Assembly: GCA_012931725.1 (NCBI GenBank)
Contig: CM022950.1
Coordinates: 58,300,754-58,364,753 of the forward strand
Reading direction: 5' to 3'
DNA length: 64,000 bases
Source: Litsea cubeba
Lineage: Eukaryota; Streptophyta; Magnoliopsida; Laurales; Lauraceae
Position 1 is the first letter of the stretch, and each line of letters starts with the position of its first letter. Under the pieces are notes generated by a model. That model saw only the letters and a program-made list of their open reading frames with translations, made no database searches and was not told the DNA's origin. Below are positions 10,501 through 19,500 of this stretch, one piece after another. The translations under genes were made by a program, and so were the position numbers.

Positions 10501-13500
10501 CGGGTAGAATTCCAAAAGGCGCGGCGCGGCCCACGACTCTTCAAATGCTTTAGTGGCCACTTAATGCAATTAATGACCTATTTTATTACAAATTAATGTG
10601 GTCAATTACTCATTATTGTTGACTGCCCAATCAAAAGCCAAGGAATGGAAGTTACAAGTCAAGCACAATGATGGAATTAAACCATGTAACTCCTCCCATC
10701 ATGGAGTTTAAAGGCAATTAAAAGCCCACTATTCTCCAACGGCCAACCAAAAGCCAAAAAAAAAGGAGTTACAAAAATACAAACTTAAAAACTTGTAACT
10801 CCTCCCATCATGGAGCATTAATGCAATTAATGCATTTAAAGCCCATAAACTCCTCTCATGGCCACCAAAAGCCTATAAAAGGAGGCCATTTCCACCATTT
10901 CAAGGACCCCGAGATCCCGAAAAAAAGACACAGCATACAAATCCAAGAAAAAACTCTACAAAAGTTGCTCCAACGACCTCTCCTCCGTTAAAGAAGTTCT
11001 ACAGCGACCACCACTACAAGGTGACCAAAGTCCCTTAGGGGGCCGCCCCAACCCCCACCCCCCCCCCCCCCCCCCCCCCCCCCCCACCCCAAGCCTTCTC
11101 CTTCTGTCTCCATGGCTTAGACGTGGCTTTTCAGCCGGTTTACTTAGCTTTTTATTGGATATAGGACCTCCTCTTGGTCTTTATCCTCTAAAAATCTGAG
11201 GTTCAAGCCGAGTCAAGCGAATCAAAAGCATCCTCTATTCTCATCTGAAGGATAATGGCGAAGTCCAAACACGAATCGCGACCGTTAATCTGAACGAGTC
11301 CCCACAATCTCCTGAGAAGTCAGATCCCCTTTTCTTACTTTTCATTTTATTTTGTATTTTTTTAAAAAGATATAAAAAAATCACAACTCTTGTCTTCTCA
11401 TTTTTATAAGAATTGTAAATCGCCTTTCATGGCAAAAAATCGCCTTTTAAGGCAAAAACACCGCCTTTCACGGCAAACAAATGAAAATCGCCTTTCACGA
11501 CATTCAAATTAAATCATGTCTCTTTTCTTAACACATGTGCAATGAAAGTTAGAAAAAAGTTAATTTTCTTTTCTACTTGTGAAGGTGGATCTATGGACCG
11601 CCACTTGTCAATTCCAAGTAGAGTCGGAAATTTGGCATACCCGTACAAAAAAAGTTGATGTTTGCTTTGTCTCCGGTCACAAAAGGGTTGGGCCCCACGG
11701 ACCGTCGGACTCTTACGTCTGCCGACCCCGATAGTCCCGCGAACGAATAACCGAGCCGATTAGTCATCAGTAACAGGTATGCCGTCCTCTTCTTATTTCT
11801 TCCTTTAAAGCCAAAAGCCACTATTCACGGGAATTGTTGAATTTCACCCAATTTCAGACGAAAACTGACATTTTGGACCGAATTGCAAAAATTCGTCCAA
11901 ATCGGACTGAGTTTTTCGAGGGGGGGTAATACAGTTCGGTATAATGACCGAACCGAATTTATTCGGGAAATTCATCGGAAATGAAACGAAATTCGTAACT
12001 TTGGACTTAATGCAACTTTCTCTTCTTCAAAAATCAGCTCCGATGTCCAAGACTAAGGGTATTGTTCCATATGTAGCAAGGAACCATGGAATTCTGAAAA
12101 TCAAGAAGGGCTGGTAGTCGCAACCATACAGAGTACTCTTTTTTTTGGATCATCATGGTACACCACTTGTGCGTACTACACTAATGTTGGAAAACAAATT
12201 CACAATAGATTTGAAAAAGAGCGAGCATCAAACGTGATTTGGACCCACGTGGACCTTCTTGACTGACTCGGCTCATGATTTATATTCCTAAGAAATGTTG
12301 ACAACCATTAAGATATCATTGTAATATTGTTTCCTATTATAATTTTGATATTAGTTGTAATACTCAATCAAAGGGCAATCATAGATTGTAATATTCCCAA
12401 AGTTGGTATATAATACACTACGTTGAGGAGGCCTCCAAAGGGATCCAGTACTCACTCACTTCATTTATTCATTGTTTCTCAAAGATTTCTTTAGATCGTT
12501 TTTATCTGTCATGGTATCAGAGACTCGTGGCTAAAAAGAGATCATGCAAATTATTCTTTCCTAATTTCCTTTTTTCAAGTTGACTGTTCATTTTCAACCA
12601 CTATTTGGAACGTCTTCTTCAAAATTAGAGATTAACAGTGCAAATCTGCTGATTCGTGGGAAGAATTGTCGAATCTTTCACATCTAAAAGATCTTTTCAT
12701 ATCAGAGCCAAAATATCACGGGTTCGATTCCATGTAGGGAAAAACGGGGCCCCATGCCGCATCTTGTGCAGGTGAATGTGCCCAAGGCAAAAAGGCGACA
12801 TGCCACATCTTGTGTGGGCATGTGCTTCGTGGCCAAGCAGTGTCCGGCTCAAGGGGGTGTTAAGTAGTTAATTTGCCACACCTCTAACACCTAGGCATTT
12901 TGGGTGTATTGGTTGACAGATAAAAGAGATCTAAAGAATTCTTCGAGAAACAAAGAATGAATGAAGTGAGCAAGCACCAATCCCTTTAGAGGCCTCCTAT
13001 ATATATAGTGCATCATATACCAACTTTGGAAATATTACAATCTATAATTACCCTTTGATTGGGTATTACAACTAATATCAAAATTATAAAAGGGAACAAT
13101 AGTACAATGATATCTTAATGGTTTCAGCATATCTTAGGAATATAAGCCATGAGCCTAGTCAATCAAGAAGGCCCATGTGAATCCAAATCACATTTGATAA
13201 CCCCCGCCCACCCCCCTCCCCCGTCCTCTTCTTTTCTTTTCTTTTCTTCTCAAGTTGATGCGAGGGAATCAACAAGGAGCTATTTGCCCACAAGGAATTG
13301 ATGATGAGGCTTTGCCAATGCTTTGGTGAAGATATCGGCATTCTAAAATGTAGTAGAGATAAGAGGAAGAAAAATGGCATCATCATTGTAAGCACCGCAA
13401 ATGAAATGAGTATCCACTTCAATATGATTGGTCCTCTCATGAAAGATAGGATTTTTTGTAATCCTGATTGCGCTAGCATTATTAGCATGAAGACAAGTAT

Positions 13501-16500
13501 GTTCCTCTTGAGAAAAACCCAATTCAGACAAAACTTGTCGAAGCCAAATTATTTCAGAGCAAGCAGATGACATCCCCCGATATTCGGCCTCAGTTGCAGA
13601 CCTAGAAACTCTTTTTTTGTTTCTTACATTTGGACTGTATTTATCTGTTTTGGCTAGCTGCAGTGTAGTCTCTGTGTGAGAGAGAATATATACTCCAAGC
13701 ACCCCTGTTATTTACAAGATCTATGAAGTATGTTGGGACCCATAGTATGTTTATACATGTACGCTCTCATCATGGTTACAACTATTTTGAGATAATATAG
13801 TTGATGTAGATAAATGCCAATTTGTTAGGATTCTTTGTTAGATGTGCCTATATATGATTCTCTTATGTTCCATACATTCATGCATGATTAGTTATTTATC
13901 TGCCATTTTATGATTTCCTATTTTATTTACATTTGATACATCATGTTATGTTTATCATACATGTTTACTTGCTGAGTTAGCTGATGTAACCTTTGGCTTT
14001 ATAATAGACATCATCTTTACCTCTACCCAGGAGAGTGAGGCGGCCAAAGACCCTCAGGGACTGAGTGGGGGGATTCCTGATGATGTTGTATAGTCATCTG
14101 GATGCATGAGTTCGTCACATAGGATAGTGTCTTGGTGGATGGATGTACTGATCTTCTTTACTTGGGAGAGTTCTTCTGGAGGATAATTGTGATGGACTTT
14201 TATTTTGGGATTGTATACAAAACACATCTCTTGTAAACTTAAAGACTTCTATATTGTAAATATTCTGAGACTATATACGCTCTGTTTACTTTATGAGACA
14301 TGGTTATAAATATATATATAGGGAGATGCTCCTATGAGAGATGCTCTTACCTTACTATGAGAGATAAGGTGGAGGCCCTCACATCCATATCCAATGCCAA
14401 CAACTTAAATGTTAGGGCCCCCACCTTATCTCCCATAGTAAGGTGAGAGATGCTCTTACAGAAGCATCTCCCACATACATATAGGGGAATGTTCATATGC
14501 ATCTTTCTCTCACCATAGAGTGAGGGACACTCCCTTTTTTGCACATGAAAAGTGCATTTTGTACCTCACCCTATGTACTTGAAAAGTACATTTTGTACTT
14601 GAAAATTCCAAAAAGGGATGTGTCCCTCACCCTATGGTGAGGGAAAGATGCATATGAATGTTCCCCATATATATATATATATCACCTTTCATTTATGCTT
14701 CCGTAGGAAAGTTTTAAATATGTGGTGGAAAAAAATGCATTCTATCCATGCGTGATATCCCATGGGTATAGTGTGGGGATAAAATCTCATTGGAGTCGAA
14801 CTATATCACATCCCCACACTAGTTAAGTCTCGAAATTGGGACCATTATGGCAATCCAATTTGGCGGCGTGACACCATTTTTTCTATCCGAGTGGTTAATG
14901 TTCCATCTATGTAGGCTAAGAGGCCAAGACCAGCCACATAATGGTAAAAGTGGGAAGATCATTGCAAATAGTTCTTTCCATTGAGTTTGATTCAAAAGAG
15001 ATCACTACTTTCATCCACGGAAGCCACAAGGAATTTGAAGGGTGTAAAAAGGAGTTAGAATCTTCCTTTTTTTTCAAATTAAAAATAGTCTTGGGCAAAC
15101 AGCTAATTAGCCTTTGGAATGCCGAAAAGGATCAAAAGAATGGTCCAATGAACGATTAGAAGAATACAGAGATCTATGGCGGCCAGTATCTTACCTTGGA
15201 ATATATTTTACCGAAGAAACCAGACGATTGCAATAAGAATTGGTTAAAAAAATCTATCAACCAAAAAATCCCTAAAAAAACCACCCAAATGTCACTTGAA
15301 AATACCTAAAGCATCCAGGGATCTAGGCAACCCTAGTCGTGTGGAGACTTAGAGTACAAGGCAGCAGCTGTGGGCCCGCCTAAATCTCACATGAACCCAA
15401 GTCATTTGCGATATCGGGCTAACAAACACAACTCAGAAGACTCTTCCTAGGTCAAGATCTATGTAGGCCTCCAGATATGCTTCTATTCAACAATTGGATA
15501 ATCAGATCCAAATCAAGAATGCAGAGACAATTTTGCTAATCACACTTCTCTTTGACTGTAAGGATGGGTTTGGGAAATCAAAGAGGGTAGGAACTAAGAT
15601 TGGAGGAATTGGGATTGCAAAGCAGATGGATCAAGAGTTGTGATCTGAGACCATTATAACCAGATGAATCAAGGAATGGAGAAATGAAAAATCATATATT
15701 GTATTGAGCTTTTACATATGACAGTATGCTAATATATAATACAAATGAAGCTTGGTTTGTTACAGTAAAAGAAAGAATATGGACAAAAAGAGAAAAAGGG
15801 ATAAGACCGATCAGCCAAGCACCTAATGTTTGTTGCTATTGTTGAGACATTTAGGCATGGGCCCCCTGATGGGCCTGAGGCAATGTTTCACATTGCAAAT
15901 TTACAACTCTTTGGAAAGTCTTGATAGATTCGTCATCAACTAATGGGCTTTGTGAACCTCTTTGGATTTCCAACATGGGCTTGCTGTGAGTAGGTCCATG
16001 GCCTAACTTGGGTCCTTTATCACTCCCCCTCAAGCTGGAGGGAGGTGACATCACTCCAAGATTGAACTAAAGAGATTGAAAAGATGACTTTTCTTACGCC
16101 TTGGTAAACATGTCAGCCAATTGATTTGAGGAAGAAACAAATCAAAGGACAAGCTCTCCACTGGTCTTACAATTCAAATGTTGGGCACAACCTAATGATG
16201 CCATCCTGATAAGTCATGTCTTTGTAGTGAGCTATACACTGTAGGCGTCAGTTTGTTTGTTGGCAATGATGATGATGATGAACGAATCTGGACTTGCTTA
16301 GATGATCCCAATAGAATGTATTGTGGCACAAACGAGAAGCAGAGATTCACACTTGGGCGATCCTAACAATACACTCTAACCTTTCGAATTTGGACCATTT
16401 ACCACTTTCATCTTAATCATCTACTTAAGGGCAACAAATCGAACAATTATAGTAGTATTAATAATGTGATTTGCTGCCATCCTAGATCATATAAATAACA

Positions 16501-19500
16501 AAGGAGAGCAAATTATTCAAAAGTAACAAAGAACACTAGATCTCAAAAAGAAACACGTATGATATATATACATAAACAGATCTACACACACAAACAAGCT
16601 GGAATTAACTATATTGATGCAAACATCAACTATGGAAATGGCTTATGAACTCAAATATCAAATTCTGGTTGCTAACGCCAACAAACCCATGGTTGCGTGG
16701 CGTTGGCACCTTAATCTCACACAAATGCCCAGGGATCGATCCCTCGGTCATCATGTGAAAAGGTATTACTTCTAGACCAGTAGCTCAACATTTTTTTTTT
16801 TTTTTTTTTTTTTTTGGTGGGGGGGGGGGGGGGGGGGGGGGGTGGGGGGTCGCTGACAATCACATCAAAATATTTGAGTTCTATTCTCTCTTTGAGATGG
16901 CTCAAATGGACTTATCTCTGATGATACAAACCATCCTATAGACCCCCATTCATTGAATGGATTTAGAATGAGACAATGAGACGTGGAATTCATTCATGGA
17001 TAGATGGTTAGGATCTTCCATTAGAGGGCCTTTCATTGAAAGCTTTGATGACAGTGATGGGTCCTCCAATTAAAAAGGTTGCTAGTTGATCATACAACAT
17101 ATTGAGAACTATAGGTGGTCTAAAAGAAACCCTGATAGTCAAGTACTAGACAGCTTAAAAAGAAAATGCATTGGAGGTCAGCCTCCTACATAAGATAGGC
17201 CAAGGGTATGGCTAATTCAAAATAGGAAGCATCTATGTGAGCGAGCCACCGAATGCACAAGTCATCATCTCAAAAGGTCAGATCATTGATCGATTCATTT
17301 TTATAATTTAAATTGATAAACTTTTGTCATCGCATCATTTCTTTTTCTTATTCACGTGCATATTTGCTCCACAGGTTTCTCCTTTTACCTTTATTTTGCA
17401 AACACATAGTGATCAGGTTTAAACTATTTGGAACTTTGTTTAGTTGTGATTTTTTGTTGTTTTATTTCCCTTTGGTTTTAAAGATTTTATAAAAATTTTT
17501 AACCTTCCCCTGATCCAATAGAATTGCTTTTCTTTATCAGTTGAGAACTTATTTCTTTTGCCGATAAATTATCCAATGCCTTATCATTGGCATAAGGTGT
17601 GGGTTTGCTTCCCACATCTTGTGTTCGAAACTGCCCCACATTTGCCCGGTTTGCGTTTGAGTGGGTTTAGTGGGGCCACCCAGGGGATTAGTCATGTTTT
17701 GTCAAAGACCTTAAGAATACCCACATCATCAAAAAATAATAAATAAATAAGTTAAGTTTCTTATGCTTTGATCATTCATTCCTTATTTGTGAACCAAGGG
17801 ATTGCATGGGTTCTTTCTCCAATGAATTATTAACAAAATGCAATGTTTAAGATTACACAATAACATAAAGACATAACATATTATAACAAAGCATGTTATT
17901 AGTTGATTTAATGTCAAAAGCTGAGTTAGTAACGCTGTAAAGATGAACAATCATTTACAAACGCCCTTGAATTCACTTTTCCACATCATGACATTATGCA
18001 ATGATTTTCTTCTATTTACATTTTCATCCAATATCACTCTTGAATGACTTCACACCAAAAGGCCAATTTAGTATTTAGCACCATTATCACAATGAAAACG
18101 TCACAAATTATATGGCAAGGAAATAAGATTCCACAAAAATGCCTCCGTACGAACAAACGTGTTGAGTTGGATTTAAAAAAAAAAAAAAAACAGTTCAGTT
18201 CAATTAGTACCAATTCTACTATATTAAGCAAAGAGGTTTTCCGTCCTATTTTGACCGCTTTCAACCACATTTTGACTAATAAGACGGTTCTCAAGAAAGA
18301 TTTTCAAAAAAACCCTACCCTCACGTCGTCACGTACTAACCCAACCTCCTTCCTGTAACTCCCTCCACATGATTCGGGCAATCAGATTTTTAAAGTTTAA
18401 ACACGTTTAAGAAAATGGAGTTTCAATTGAGTGACTCTTCCTCTTCATCTTCATCTTCCCTCTCTCTCAACGTCACTGACTCTCCCAACCGTCAATGCAT
18501 CCATCTCAACGCCCCTCTTCCTCTTCATCCTCCCCCTCCCATCAGTCCCTGCTTGCTCAACCCGTCGCTGTGATCCCTTGCACCGGTCGCTATGATCCCA
18601 AGGCAGGAACCGCCCTCTATCTTTCTTCCTACCTCTCTCTCTCTCGCTTTGTTTCCTTCTTTGGCTAAAGAGATTATGAGAGCAATTATAATAGGGATCT
18701 GCCCTATTGCAGGACATTCGTATGAAGGAGATAATAATAAGGAAAAAGGAAAGAGGGTATGGAGAGGAGAAGAAGAAAAGTGAAAGGGCTTTTATCCTCG
18801 TAAATCATGTCACTGTTATAGCAAATCCTCAACAATCTTGAATAACAACCGTCTAGATCTTTCCTCTGATTTTTGGTACGTGGCCTTTTTATCTTCTTCC
18901 CAACTCAACTGTCTGCATTGTAATTCTCTGGTAAGTGGCCTTTTTCAGTTAATCTATGGTATATATTGTTGATTTTTTTTTTTTTGCTGTAAATAATTTC
19001 AAAAATTATTTTTTATCTTCTTCCCAACTCAACTGTCTGCATTGTAATTCTCTGGTAAGTGGCCTTTTTCAGTTAATCTATGGTATATATTGTTGATTTT
19101 TTTTTTTTTTGCTGTAAATAATTTCAAAAAATGTACTTTCTTTTCTTTTCTCCTTGTAGCACTTCGATTTGATCTTCTACTTTTACTCAATTGCCAAGTT
19201 GTGCTTGACAAAATGCCTCTGTGTTTGAGTTTTTTTGTTGATTCTTTGTATAGGTTGTGCTTCACCAAATGCCTCTTTACTGTGTTTGAATCATATGACC
19301 AACCAATCCACTAACCCATCAATAATGTAATCCTAAATACAAGGCAACAAATAGTATTTTATTTGAAGATTGAGAATGTTGAAAGGGATATATGAAGTGA
19401 TGCTCTGTTTCAATAATGCCTTTATAATGAGATGATATGCAGTTGCCAAATCTTCATGAAATTGAGATGTCTATACTATGTCCTGGTTAGAATCAATCTA

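Larger units (their letters stand above)
8964..11790 (+). mobile_element. Probable Gypsy-type LTR or LTR fragment
   Basis: The region begins at TGTTGACACC, a plausible TG terminus. It contains a U3-like array of repeated modules (9130-10035), a TATA box CCTATAAAAGG at about 10873-10883, a downstream CT-rich leader with a long C tract, then T-rich DNA with short repeats. This is the layout of a long Gypsy LTR. The right end and a 5-bp target duplication could not be fixed, and no gag-pol is present. A short phrase CAGTAACAGG(C/T)AT occurs both just left of the start (8911) and near the right end (11769), which may bear on the true boundaries. Confidence 0.4.

Noticed and set aside
12700..12745. 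tRNA-like GGGTTCGATTCC
   Set aside because: No acceptor stem, D-arm or anticodon arm around it; more likely Copia-related leader sequence.
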